A DNA stretch of 64,000 nt, taken from Brasenia schreberi (lineage: Eukaryota > Streptophyta > Magnoliopsida > Nymphaeales > Cabombaceae). The DNA lies in the NCBI GenBank assembly GCA_036023115.1, contig JAYKKT010000064.1:6686001-6750000 (forward strand), read 5' to 3'. The notes beneath the pieces are model-generated. The model was not told where the DNA came from and did not search any database. It saw only the letters and a list, made by a program, of their open reading frames with translations. The position numbers were made by a program, and so were the translations under genes. This document shows positions 44,989-54,352 of the stretch, one piece after another. Each line of letters begins with the position of its first letter. Positions within the stretch are counted from its first letter, which is position 1.

Positions 44989-45549
44989 TTAAAAATAACC
45001 AAGTACACGAGAATAATCATCAATAAAAGTAACAAAGTACTTAAAATTTCCAACAGAAGGTATCACACATGGTCCCCAAACATCAGAATGTATCAACTCA
45101 AAAGGAACAATTGATCTTGATTCACTACTAGGAAAAGTAGCTCTATAATGTTTTGCTCTTTGGCATACATCACATTGAATTACCACATCACTAGGAATTG
45201 AAAGGGAAATAAACTCTCTTAATTTTGAAACAGGCAAATGTCCTAATCTACTATGCCAAATTTTTATTTCTTCTTCAGTAGTACTAGCTACCAATGCTCT
45301 TTTCTCCTTTAAAATCTGATCTTCAGGTAGTATATATAGTCCATTGCGTAGTTCACTACGACCAAAGATTCTTCCCATCCTCAAATCCTGAAAAACACAG
45401 CCATATGGAGAGAATGTAATTGTACAATTCATATCTCTAACCAATGAACTTACTGGAAATAGATTTACAGGAAATTCTGAAATATATATCATTGAGTTAA
45501 GTCTGAGATTATCTCTCTGAATTGTTCCCTTTCCTGCCATAGGAATCAA
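44989..45549 (-). pseudogene. Copia E pre-integrase and integrase N-terminus
   Basis: A 186-codon open frame: MAGKGTIQRDNLRLNSMIYI, DLRMGRIFGRSELRNGLYIL, IWHSRLGHLPVSKLREFISL, CDVCQRAKHYRATFPSSESR, FELIHSDVWGPCVIPSVGNF, YFVTFIDDYSRV. It has the HHCC zinc site (WHSRLGH, CDVCQ) and the first catalytic Asp. It breaks at SRVLGYF*. Confidence 0.93.
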
Positions 45550-46094
45550 CGAACCATTTGCTACTTTTACATACTGAGGGGTTAATTCACTTCATACTGC
45601 ATGAGATTAGACTTGTTTCCTACCATATGATCGGTAGCCCCTAAATCTATTATCCAATTAGGAAAATTGGAGAATCTTTAAAAGAGTAGTTACCACTGAT
45701 GCTGTAGGAAGCAGGAGGACTTAATTCTGTCTTTGATGAAGATGTTGAAGGTTGATCCCGTAAACGTGTTTCAATTTCTGCAATCTGTTTCTTCAATTCT
45801 GCCATTTCATCTACAGGATTCGTTTCTGCTTTCTTTTCAGATATGGTTGCCACATGACTGGCATAATCTTTATATTCTGTGGGTTTCCTGCCATAATCTC
45901 TATATTCTAGAGGTGGTGGACTCTGTCTGATAATAGAAGCTTTTCATTTGGATCGTAGTACAAGTTCAATAGATCGAGCCCACTCTCTGTAATTTCTTCC
46001 ATCTAGCTGAATATTTGTAATTTGAAATGGTTCCAGTTTTTTATCATTTCCATACGCAATTGATAATGATTCTTCTTTCAATTTTCCTTCCATG
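45550..46094 (-). pseudogene. Copia E gag and protease remnant
   Basis: A gag start (SIAYGNDKKLEPFQITNIQL then DGRNYREWARSIELVLRSK) jumps to a linker VATISEKKAETNPVDEMAEL and then an inactive protease (WIIDLGATDHMVGNKSNLMQ, with DSG changed to DLG). Most of gag, including the zinc knuckle, is deleted. Confidence 0.83.
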
Positions 46095-46813
46095 TTGATT
46101 TACACTTGTTTGAACATGATATTCCTTATTTCAAATGCTTTGATTGATGATAATTGCAACACAAATATTTTCACTAGTCTTCTTTATATCAAATCTATTT
46201 GTTGCAATACTATCGTATATGCTAATTTGATCTATGATGCTTCCACTTGCAGGTTACAATTGATTATGAGATGCAAGGATCAAAGACTGCCAACAAACAC
46301 CATTCGGCTATCAGTAATCTATTTGATTTATTGATGATTTGATCAGCAACTTGATTTGCGGCAGGAGCATCAACCTGTTCAATACTTTGTTGATGGCTTG
46401 ATCGACCACCTACTTTCTGTTATCAGCAACGTGCACCTTGTTTTTGACTTGATCGGCCACCTACTTTCTGTTATCAGCAACATGTACCTTTTGACACATT
46501 CAACATTCCTTGATCTCCAAATTATAAACCATTGCTTTCTGTTATCAACGGCAGCAACCTGAACAGTTTATGTTCTGTGTTGTAATTCAAGAAAGAATTC
46601 ACTACGATCATGTGATTTTCGTGATCTTTAATTTGACTATTATACGGTAAATACCTAATCTGATTTGTGGTTCAGGAACAAACACAAACCACCAGACGTG
46701 CACTTTCTTTTCTTCAATCTTCAAAAAACTAACAAGTATACTTAGTGGTGTATTTTTCCAGGTATAAACTTCTTCGGCTGGTTGCTAAATCTCCGTAAAA
46801 GGCTCTGATACCA

Positions 46814-47131
46814 TGTTGATTTCATTCAACGAGTTTCATTGCAGAAGATTGAAGAAAAAATGGCATTCACTCGTTCTTGAATTTCTGACAGACTCGGCTC
46901 ATTCACTGAGCAGCCGTCTGGTTTTTTATTTCTTGATTAGTTACACCCCTAATCAATCCCAGATTTTATACTAAACATAATCTAACTTGAAAGACACAAT
47001 TACCCCTAAGTATAGGACACAATTCCTAATGGATCTGAATTAGATCCATTGAGTCCAAACACGACATTCACTTAGACATTTGACATAACACTTAGACATT
47101 TGACATAACATTAACAAACACTACATTAACA
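46814..47131 (-). repeat. Copia E 5' LTR
   Basis: 318 bp, begins tgttgatttcattcaacgag on plus and ends cactacattaaca; PBS complement at 46,801-46,813. Confidence 0.93.
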
Positions 47132-47136
47132 ATAAG

Positions 47137-47568
47137 CACCAATTAGACCTGCCATATTTTATGGTTCTGAGTGTAGGGCAGTTAATCATCAATATGTACA
47201 AAAAATCTATGTGACATAAATGAAGATGTTGAGATAGATGAGTGGGTATACAAGAAAAGATAGTATACATAATGAGGTTATTAGAAATAAATTAGGAGTG
47301 ACACCAATAGAAGATAAAATGAGAGAATATCGTTTAAGATGGTTTGGACATATATAAAGAAGAATTTGTAAGAAGGTATGAAAAAATAGATTTTGAAAGT
47401 ATTAAAGAAGGTAGAGGACAACCACAAAAGTGTTGGAAAGAAACAATAAAGAATGATCTAGCTTATTGTCAGTTAACTGCTAGCATGGCACATGACATGG
47501 CTCTATGAAAACAAAGAATCCATATAGTTGACCCTGTCTAGTATGGGAAAAGGCTTAGTTGTTGTTGT
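47137..47568 (+). mobile_element. RTE LINE C, 3' part
   Basis: Continues after the ATAAG duplication: caattagacctgccat, C-terminal domain with gaggttattagaaataaatt, the 3' signature and a TTG tail at about 47,556-47,569. It runs directly into LINE E. Confidence 0.9.
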
Positions 47569-47727
47569 TTTTATTATAAGTTTTTTAATGAAAATAAAAA
47601 TGTTAGTATTAGCATAGGAGAGTTAGTCAAATCAGAAAAAGTATATAAACCACAATTTCTATTGACATATTCAAAAGAATGAAGTCAAAGAGGCTCTTAA
47701 ACATATAAAGGGTGGTAAATCAGTATG
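47569..47727 (+). mobile_element. RTE LINE E, left part
   Basis: An internal LINE segment (ttttttaatgaaaataaaaatgtt; NEVKEALKHIKGGKSV in a frameshifted reading), interrupted at 47,727 by LINE D. It resumes at 50,999. Confidence 0.88.
47712..47727. repeat. Target duplication of LINE D, left copy
   Basis: gtggtaaatcagtatg, perfect match to 50,983-50,998. Confidence 0.95.
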
Positions 47728-47762
47728 CAACAACAACAACAACAACTAAGCCTTTTCCCATA

Positions 47763-49635
47763 CTAGACGGGGTCGGCTACATGGATTCCATGTTTCCACA
47801 TATCCCTATCTTGTGCCATGTTAGCAGTTAACTCCCAATAAGCTAGATCGTTCTTTATTTTTTCTTTCCAACACTTTTGTGGTCGTCCTCTACCTCTTTT
47901 AATACTTTCCAAATTTAGTTTTTCTAACCTTCTTACAGGTTCTTCTTTTGATCTTCTTTCTATATGTCCAAACCATCTTAAACGATGTTCTCTCATTTTA
48001 TCCTCTATTGGTGCCACTCCTACTTTGTTTCTAATAACCTCATTATGTATACGGTCTTTTCTTGTATGACCACTCATCCATCTCAACATCTTCATTTCTG
48101 TCACAGACATCTTTTGTACATTTGTACATGTTGATGATTAACTGACCAACACAGAACCATAAAACATGACAGGCCTAATTGCTGCTCTATAATATTTACC
48201 TTTTAATTTTAATGGTATCTTCTTATCACAAAGAATACCTGATGCTCCTCTCCATTTTAACCAACCAGCATTAATTCTATGCATAACATCTCCATCAATT
48301 CTTCCATTACTCTGAAAAATTGACCCAAGGTATTTAAAACTTTCCTTCTGAGGAATGCAATATGTGCCTATTTTAATTTCTATGTCCTCTGAAGTAACCA
48401 AATGATCAAACTTACATTCCATATATTCTGTCTTTGTTCTACTAAGTCGAAGGCCTTTGCTTTCTAATGTTTCTCTCTATAGTTCCAATTTTCTATTAAC
48501 TTTTTCCTTAGACTCCTCCACTAATACAATCTCATCTGCAAATAACATACACCAAGGTACTTCATCTTGAATATGTTTTGTTAACTCATCCATCACCATT
48601 ATAAATAAGTATGGGCTTAAAGTTGATCCTTGATGTAACCCGATATTAACTTTAAAGAAGTCTATCATTCCTTCATGAGTCCTCACACATGTTTTTATAC
48701 CATCGTACATATCTCTTATAAGGTTAATATATGTCAATGGGATACCTCTTTTTTCCAAAGTACACCAAAGAACCTCCCTCGGTACCCTATCATAAGCTTT
48801 TTCTAGATCAATAAATATCATGTGAAGGTCTTTCTTTTTTGCTCTAAAATGTTCCATAAGACATCTCAAAAGGTGAATCGCTTCACTAGTAGATCTGCTT
48901 GGCATGAACCCAAATTGGTTCTTTGTTGTACTTGATACTTGTCTAACCTACGTTCGATAATTCTTTCCCATAATTTCATAGTATGAATCATTAACTTGAT
49001 ACCTCGATAATTCGCACAATTTTGAATGTCTCCCTTGTTCTTATATATGGGTATAAGTGTACTTTCTCTCCATTCCTTGGGCATCTTTTGGTTTTTCCAT
49101 ATTTCATTAAATAGTCTTGTGAGCCAGTATTTTCCAAACTTCTATAGGAATATTATCTGGTCCTACTGATTTACCACCCTTCATATGTTTAAGAGCCTCT
49201 TTTACTTCATTCTTTTGAATACGTCGGCAGAAATTGTGGTTTATATACTTTTCTGAGTTGGCTAAATCTCCTAAGCTAATACTAACATCTTTATTTTCAT
49301 TAAAAAATTTATAAAAATAGTTTTTCCATCAATTTCTTATATCATCATTTGCCACTAGAATTTTTTCATCACCGTCTTTTATGCATCTAACATAATTAAG
49401 ATCTTTAGTTTTCTAATCTCTAGCCCAAGCTATCCTAAAAATATCTCTTTCACCCTCTTTTAAGTTGAGTTTTTTATATAAGTCCTCCCAAATCTTAGCT
49501 TTTGCTTCACTAACGGCCTTTTTTGCTTTCTTATAAGCTTCTAAAGTTTCACTAATTTTCTTAGCATAATATAATTTGTAACATGCCCTCTTTGCCTTGA
49601 TTTTATTTTGTACTACTTCACTCCACCACCAAGCT
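47763..49635 (-). pseudogene. LINE D reverse transcriptase and C-terminal domain
   Basis: Fragments in order: [31 protein letters not shown] (a frameshifted form of FMPxRST), [80 protein letters not shown] and, in another frame, [20 protein letters not shown]. At least four frameshifts or stops. Confidence 0.93.
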
Positions 49636-49640
49636 TCTTT

Positions 49641-50885
49641 TTATGCCGGTACACCTCCCATAGATACCCCTAACACATCTTTCGCAACTTTCCTAATATG
49701 TATAGCCATATTGTTCCACATATCACTGGGTGTGCCAACATAATTCCAAACATCTCCTTGTAGGACTTTCTGTTTAAATATATCTTCTTTCTCGCTATTG
49801 AGGTTCCACCATTTAGTCCGAATAGCTCGATACACTCTTTTCTTCTTTGTCCACTTTTTTATTTGTAAATCCATAACTAAAAGTCGATGTTGAGTGGTTA
49901 AGCTTTCTCCTGGAATTACCTTACAATCTTTCCAACACGCTCTATCTTTTTTTCTACAAATAAAGTAATCAATTTGTGTTTGTGATAAGCCACTCCTATA
50001 AGTAATAAAATGTTCATCTCGTTTTTTGAAGATTGTATTGACTATAAAGAGATCAAATGCCATAGCAAAATTTAAAATTTCCATACCTTCCTCATTTATA
50101 TCCCCAAAACCAAAGTTTCCATAAATCCCTTGATATCCTAATGCCTCTTTACTGACATGTCCATTTAAATCTCCTCCTAAACAAATCATCTCCTTTTGTG
50201 GAATCTTTAAAAACACCTTATCTAACTCTTCCCAAAAAGCTTTCTTTATACTATCTTCTAGTCCTACTTGGGGTGCATAAGCACAAACTATATTCAAAAC
50301 CTCTTGTCCTAATACTAATTTCAACGGTATGATTCGGTCACCATATCGTTGTATGTCTACTACACTCTCCTTTAAATCTTTATTCATGATAATACCAACT
50401 CCGTTTCGAGCCTTTTCTTTACCTGAGTACCATAATTTAAAACCTGTATCCTCTATCTCCTTTGCTTTTTCTCCAACCCATTTTATCTCTTGTAAACATA
50501 GAATATGAATCTTTCTCCGAACCATATTATCTACCACCTCCATTAGCTTACCGGATAATGTTCCGATATTCCAAGAACCAATACGAATCTTATTATCTAG
50601 GACTAACTTCCTTACCCCCCGCATCCGTCCATAATCAAAATGCGGAGACCCTCTCTGAAAATTTTTCACTACATTCGGGCGGCAATGTAGCGGGACTAAC
50701 TTCTTTACCCACACCCGTCCATGATGTGGGAACCCTCTCTGCAATTGATTCACTACATTCGGGCGAAAATATAGTGGCCCTTGCTTACTTCTTACTGCAT
50801 TCGGACTCTGCAGCACGTCGCTAGGCGGGGACGCCCCAAAGCAATGCTCATAATTTTTGTAATCTATGTTATAAAAATTCGACAA
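49641..50885 (-). CDS. LINE D AP-endonuclease ORF (414 codons)
   Basis: The longest ORF in the window. It has an apurinic-endonuclease-like domain: IRIGSWNIGTLSGKLMEVVD, ILCLQEIKWVGEKAKEI (catalytic Glu), VCAYAPQVGLED, LGGDLNGHVSKEALGYQ (DxN), SQTQIDYFICRKKDRACW and TTQHRLLVMDL (terminal His). It nicks target DNA for target-primed reverse transcription. It is stopped by TAA at VSMGGVPA*, where related copies read on into the RT, so the ORF is truncated rather than naturally separate. Confidence 0.92.
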   Translation of the reverse strand: MSNFYNIDYKNYEHCFGASPPSDVLQSPNAVRSKQGPLYFRPNVVNQLQRGFPHHGRVWVKKLVPLHCRPNVVKNFQRGSPHFDYGRMRGVRKLVLDNKIRIGSWNIGTLSGKLMEVVDNMVRRKIHILCLQEIKWVGEKAKEIEDTGFKLWYSGKEKARNGVGIIMNKDLKESVVDIQRYGDRIIPLKLVLGQEVLNIVCAYAPQVGLEDSIKKAFWEELDKVFLKIPQKEMICLGGDLNGHVSKEALGYQGIYGNFGFGDINEEGMEILNFAMAFDLFIVNTIFKKRDEHFITYRSGLSQTQIDYFICRKKDRACWKDCKVIPGESLTTQHRLLVMDLQIKKWTKKKRVYRAIRTKWWNLNSEKEDIFKQKVLQGDVWNYVGTPSDMWNNMAIHIRKVAKDVLGVSMGGVPA

Positions 50886-50998
50886 AGTTTTACGCTGGCT
50901 GTCGGAAGCCTAACACAACCCTCCTCCTTTATCCGGGCTTGGGACTAGCAATGCAAGGGTAATCCTTAGATGGGCGGAGTTTGTGGTAAATCAGTATG

Positions 50999-52449
50999 AC
51001 CACACAATATTCCTATAGAAGTTTGGAAAATCTTAGGAGAGAAAGGAATCACTTGGCTTACAAGACTATTTAATGAAATATGGAGAAACCAAAAGATACC
51101 CAAGGAATGGAGAGTGAGTACACTTATACCCATATAAAAGAACAAGGGAGACATTAAGAATTGTGTGAATTATTGGGTATCAATTTAATGAGCCATACTA
51201 TGAAGTTATGGGAAAGAATTATCAAACGTAGATTAAGACAAGTATCGAGTACAATAGTGAACCAATTTAGATTTATGCCAAAAAGATCTACTATTGAAGC
51301 GATTCACCTTTTGAAACGTTTTATGGAATATTTTTAAGAAAAAAAGAGAAACCTTCACATGATATTGATTTAAAAAAAGCTTACGATAAGGTACCAAAGG
51401 ATGTTCTTTGGAGAACCTTAAAAAAAAGAGGTATCCCACTGACATACATAAACCTTAAATTAGAACCATTTATGATGGTGCAAAAACATGTGTAAAGACT
51501 CATGAAGGAATGACAAACTTCTTTGAAATTAATTTTGGGTAATATCAAGGATCAACTTTAAGTACATACTTATTTATAAAGATGATTAATGAGTTAACAA
51601 AACATATTCAAGATGAAGTACCTCGGTGTATGTCATTTGCTCGTGACATTGTGTTAGTGGAGGAGTCTAAGAAAAAAGTTGACAGAAAATTGGAACTATG
51701 GAGAGAAGCATTAGAAAGTAAAGGCTTCCGACTTAGTAGAACAAAGACAAAATATATAGAATGTAAGTTTGATCATTTGGTTACTTTAGAGGACATAGAA
51801 ATTAAAATTGGCAGTTGGCACACATTGCATCCCCCAAAAGTAAAGTTTTAAAAAACTAAGGTCAATTTTTCATAGTGATTTGATGGAGATGTTACGCATA
51901 AAATTAATGCAAGTTAGTTAAAATGGAGAGGAGCATCGGGTATTTTTTGTGACAAGAAGATATCATTAAAGTTAAAAGGTAAATATTATAGAGCAGCAAT
52001 TAGACCTACCATGTTTTATGGTTCCGAGTGTTGGGCAGTTAATCATTAATATGTACAAAAGATGTCAGTAGCAGAAATGAAGATGTTGAGATGGATGAGT
52101 GGACATACAAGGAAAGACCATATACATAATGAGGTTATTAGAAACAAATTGGGAGTGGCACGTATAGAGGATAAAATGAGAGAATATCGTTTAAGATGGT
52201 TTGGACATATAGAAAAAAGATAAAAAGAAGCACCTGGAAGAGGGTATGAAAACTAGAATTTGAAAGTATTAAAAGAGGTAGAGGACGACTATAAAAGTGT
52301 TAGAAAGAAACAATAAAGAATGATCTAGCTTATGTTGAGTTACTGCTAACATGACACATGATAGGGCTATGTGGAAACAAAGAATACATGTAGCCAACCC
52401 CGTCTAGTATGCGAAAAGGCTTAGTTGTTGTTGTTGTTTGTTGTTGTTT
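50999..52449 (+). mobile_element. RTE LINE E, right part
   Basis: Continues the plus-strand LINE after LINE D: RT ([11 protein letters not shown] reading, [37 protein letters not shown] with FADD changed to FARD), C-terminal domain, 3' signature tagtatgcgaaaaggcttag and a long TTG tail to about 52,449. Confidence 0.92.
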
Positions 52450-52792
52450 TGGTTCCAAGTGGTTTTGGACTCAAACCGGAACCGGCCCATGGCTCGTTCC
52501 ATTGCAGTTCAAGGTTCTGGGCATGTCTATGTCTATATGTATGTGTGTGTGGTGTGTGTGTCAGGAATTACCCAAGTATATATGCTTATTTCTATACCCA
52601 ATTCCATTAAGACCTGAATCCAAACATGAGATGACATTTAATCCTTCATTGCTGCAACAAACAAGTACGTTTAGATGATTTAAGATGCAGAAAACAGGAT
52701 AGGTAAAGTATAGCAGATAGCAACACACACTGAGATGCATAATAACAACTCTATCACATGATTATGAAACAAAGAACCCAAAAGGGAATGAC
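52450..52792. other. Intron between LINE E and exon B
   Basis: No gene. Contains a short GT-rich tract at about 52,540-52,562. I looked here for the continuation of exon B and found none. Confidence 0.7.
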
Positions 52793-52878
52793 CTAGTGTA
52801 ACGGCCTCCCTGAAGAAAAAATGGGCAAATGATCCACGCATCCATCTCACCTAGCACGGAAACAGCAGCATCTGCTTC
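52793..52878 (-). CDS. Exon B: sugar kinase (shortened)
   Basis: 86 bp: EADAAVSVLGEMDAWIICPF then FLQGGRYT and two extra bases. Acceptor tgtgtacag; apparent donor ACACTAG|GTCATT, which is weak. In the family the reading continues directly with a HYVADSD-type segment, so this exon may be cut at its 3' end. Confidence 0.9.
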
Positions 52879-53067
52879 CTGTACACAACAGTCTAGGGTC
52901 ATTTTGCAAATTGAAGCATAAGTCTCAATATCATTGATTAGAATATACATATTGAGCTAAAAATATCATCCTTGCCTCTGGAAAGTAAAGCAAAAATAAG
53001 AACCAAAGAATAAATTATGGTGAATTTTACAGAGCACACTAAAGAGGAACAGGGAGGCAGATATTAC

Positions 53068-53282
53068 CACTCCATAAGGACTTCAACATCATGAACAGTT
53101 TGAGTGCCAGTAGGATCATCATCAAGCACAACCAACACTTTTGCTATATCTCTATGTCCCAAAGCCTGAATTTCTTCTAGTGGATCCGTTGGCCACTCAG
53201 GTGGGAGAGTACTCATTACATTTTCTTTACTTAGAATTGGCAGTTTTCCATCAACATTCACCCCTGTTAGATTTTCATATAC
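53068..53282 (-). CDS. Exon A: end of dehydrogenase module and start of sugar kinase
   Basis: 215 bp: VYENLTGVNVDGKLPILSKE, then NVMSTLPPEWPTDPLEEIQA and VLVVLDDDPTGTQTVHDVEV with LMEW at the end. DDDPTGTQTVHDV is the N-terminal substrate-binding signature of OtnK/DUF1537 kinases. Acceptor cttttcag, donor GAGTG|GTAATA (ends in phase 2). Upstream exons of the dehydrogenase modules were not found before 64,000. Confidence 0.95.
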
Positions 53283-53804
53283 CTGAAAAGCCAGAAGCAA
53301 AACTAAGAATACATACCTAGGTAAAAGAAATTCTAGTCAAATACCAACTCCAACAGAATGAAAATAAAAAAGAGTGACAGACATAGAAGGGCAGATTAAA
53401 TGCAATCTGCTAACAAGCCAATCCGGTACCTAGTGTTGGATAAGAAATACTAGCTTCTTTATAGCAATACCCATTCTGTAAAATGAACAGATTTTAAATC
53501 AACGTGGAATGCATTCAGCTGAGATCCCAGGTGTCCTAGAAGTGGAATACAATGAGACAGTTAAACAAAACCATTCTCTGAAACAAACACACACACACAC
53601 ACACACAAACAAACACAAATAGATGCTTCACATGTAAAGGCCTAGTAAACCAAGTACCTTTGGTGATCTTATATATGGGGAATTTTTAAACAACAGTAAA
53701 ACTCTTGCAACTACCAAGGGCAAATAAGGAGAATTTTCTAGCAGCTGTTAAATTCCTTCTTCCAGCGTCCTTGCTTCCAGGTTGGGGGTTCTAGATAATA
53801 TGTC
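53283..53804. other. Upstream intron, non-coding
   Basis: No gene seen. A short (AC)n run lies at 53,588-53,606. Confidence 0.7.
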
Positions 53805-54352
53805 AATGCAACAACTATATACAAACAACAACTACAACAACTAGACGGGGTCGGCTACATGGATTCTTTGTTTCCACAGATCCCTATCGTGTGCCATGTT
53901 AGCAGTTAACTCCCAATAAGCTAGATCATTCTTTATTGTTTCTTTCCAACACTTCTGTGGTCGTCCTCCACCTCTTTTGATACTTTCCAAATTTAGTTTT
54001 TCTAACCTTCTTAAAGGTTCTTCTTTTAATCTTCTTTCTATATGTCCAAACCATCTTAAACAATGTTCTCTCATTTTATCCTCTATTGGTGTCACTCCTA
54101 ATTTGTTTCTAATAACCTCATTATGTATACGGTCTTTTCTTGTATGCATCCATCTCAACATCTTCATTTCTGTCACAGACATCTTTTGTACATGTTGATG
54201 ATTAACTGCCCAACACTCAGAACCATAAAACATGGCAGGCCTAATTGCTGCTCTATAATATTTACTTTTTAATTTAATGCAACAACTATATACAAACAAC
54301 AACTAAGCCTTTTTCCATACTAGACGGGGTCGGCTAATGCAACAACTATATA
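53805..54352 (-). mobile_element. Two stacked RTE LINE insertions (F1, F2)
   Basis: The target sequence aatgcaacaactatata occurs three times, at 53,805, 54,276 and 54,336. Between the first two lies a 5'-truncated minus-strand LINE (about 53,833-54,275) with C-terminal domain (MKMLRWMHTRKDRIHNEVIR, RGGGRPQKCWKETIKNDLAY). Between the last two lies a LINE of only about 40 bp, just the 3' signature (54,298-54,335). Each thus has its own duplication of the same site. Confidence 0.9.
53841..54302 (-). pseudogene. LINE F C-terminal domain ORF
   Basis: A 153-codon open frame, the least damaged C-terminal domain in the window: [55 protein letters not shown] and LWKQRIHVADPV, then stop. The domain follows RT in RTE elements; its function is not known to me. 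The SGHTRK motif has lost SG. Confidence 0.88.

Larger units (their letters stand above)
42034..47131 (-). mobile_element. Copia element E, inserted in LINE C
   Basis: A minus-strand copia element, 5,098 bp, with two 318-bp LTRs (42,034-42,351; 46,814-47,131) that are almost identical, and a perfect ATAAG duplication (42,029-42,033; 47,132-47,136). The polypurine tract (caacttgaggagga on minus) and PBS (tggtatcagagcc) are present. The internal region is gag-deleted and frameshifted. Confidence 0.93.
47728..50982 (-). mobile_element. RTE LINE D, near full length
   Basis: A 3,255-bp element: 5' end AACTCCGCCCATCTAAGGAT at 50,980, a leader rich in small palindromes, one ORF region with an AP-endonuclease then RT, and a tail of about six TTG units. 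It is bracketed by a perfect 16-bp duplication. It is the best reference copy here for the family. The RT and C-terminal parts carry stops (FADEIVLVE instead of FADDIVLVE). Confidence 0.95.
5294..53282 (-). other. Host gene: plant sugar kinase-class II aldolase fusion (5' incomplete)
   Basis: Gene-level entry for sixteen exons (A at 53,282 down to P at 5,294), inferred from splice sites and similarity to the family of plant proteins with 6PGDH-like modules, an OtnK/DUF1537-type sugar kinase and a C-terminal class II ketose-bisphosphate aldolase (At1g18270 type). Exons C to P join in frame without a break, giving the end of the kinase and the whole aldolase domain. Aldolase landmarks: HFDHG (catalytic Asp, zinc His), VEAELGRLSGTED, VHGKYP and VLHGASG (zinc His), NVNTEVR, and a C-terminal SSGKAF. 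The upstream dehydrogenase exons are outside the window. Two kinase blocks are missing (A/B and B/C), so this copy may not make a normal protein. Introns of about 25.7 and 16.7 kb are packed with transposons. Confidence 0.92.

Noticed and set aside
50462..50824. 120-codon plus-strand ORF
   Set aside because: Antisense shadow of the LINE D leader and endonuclease region.
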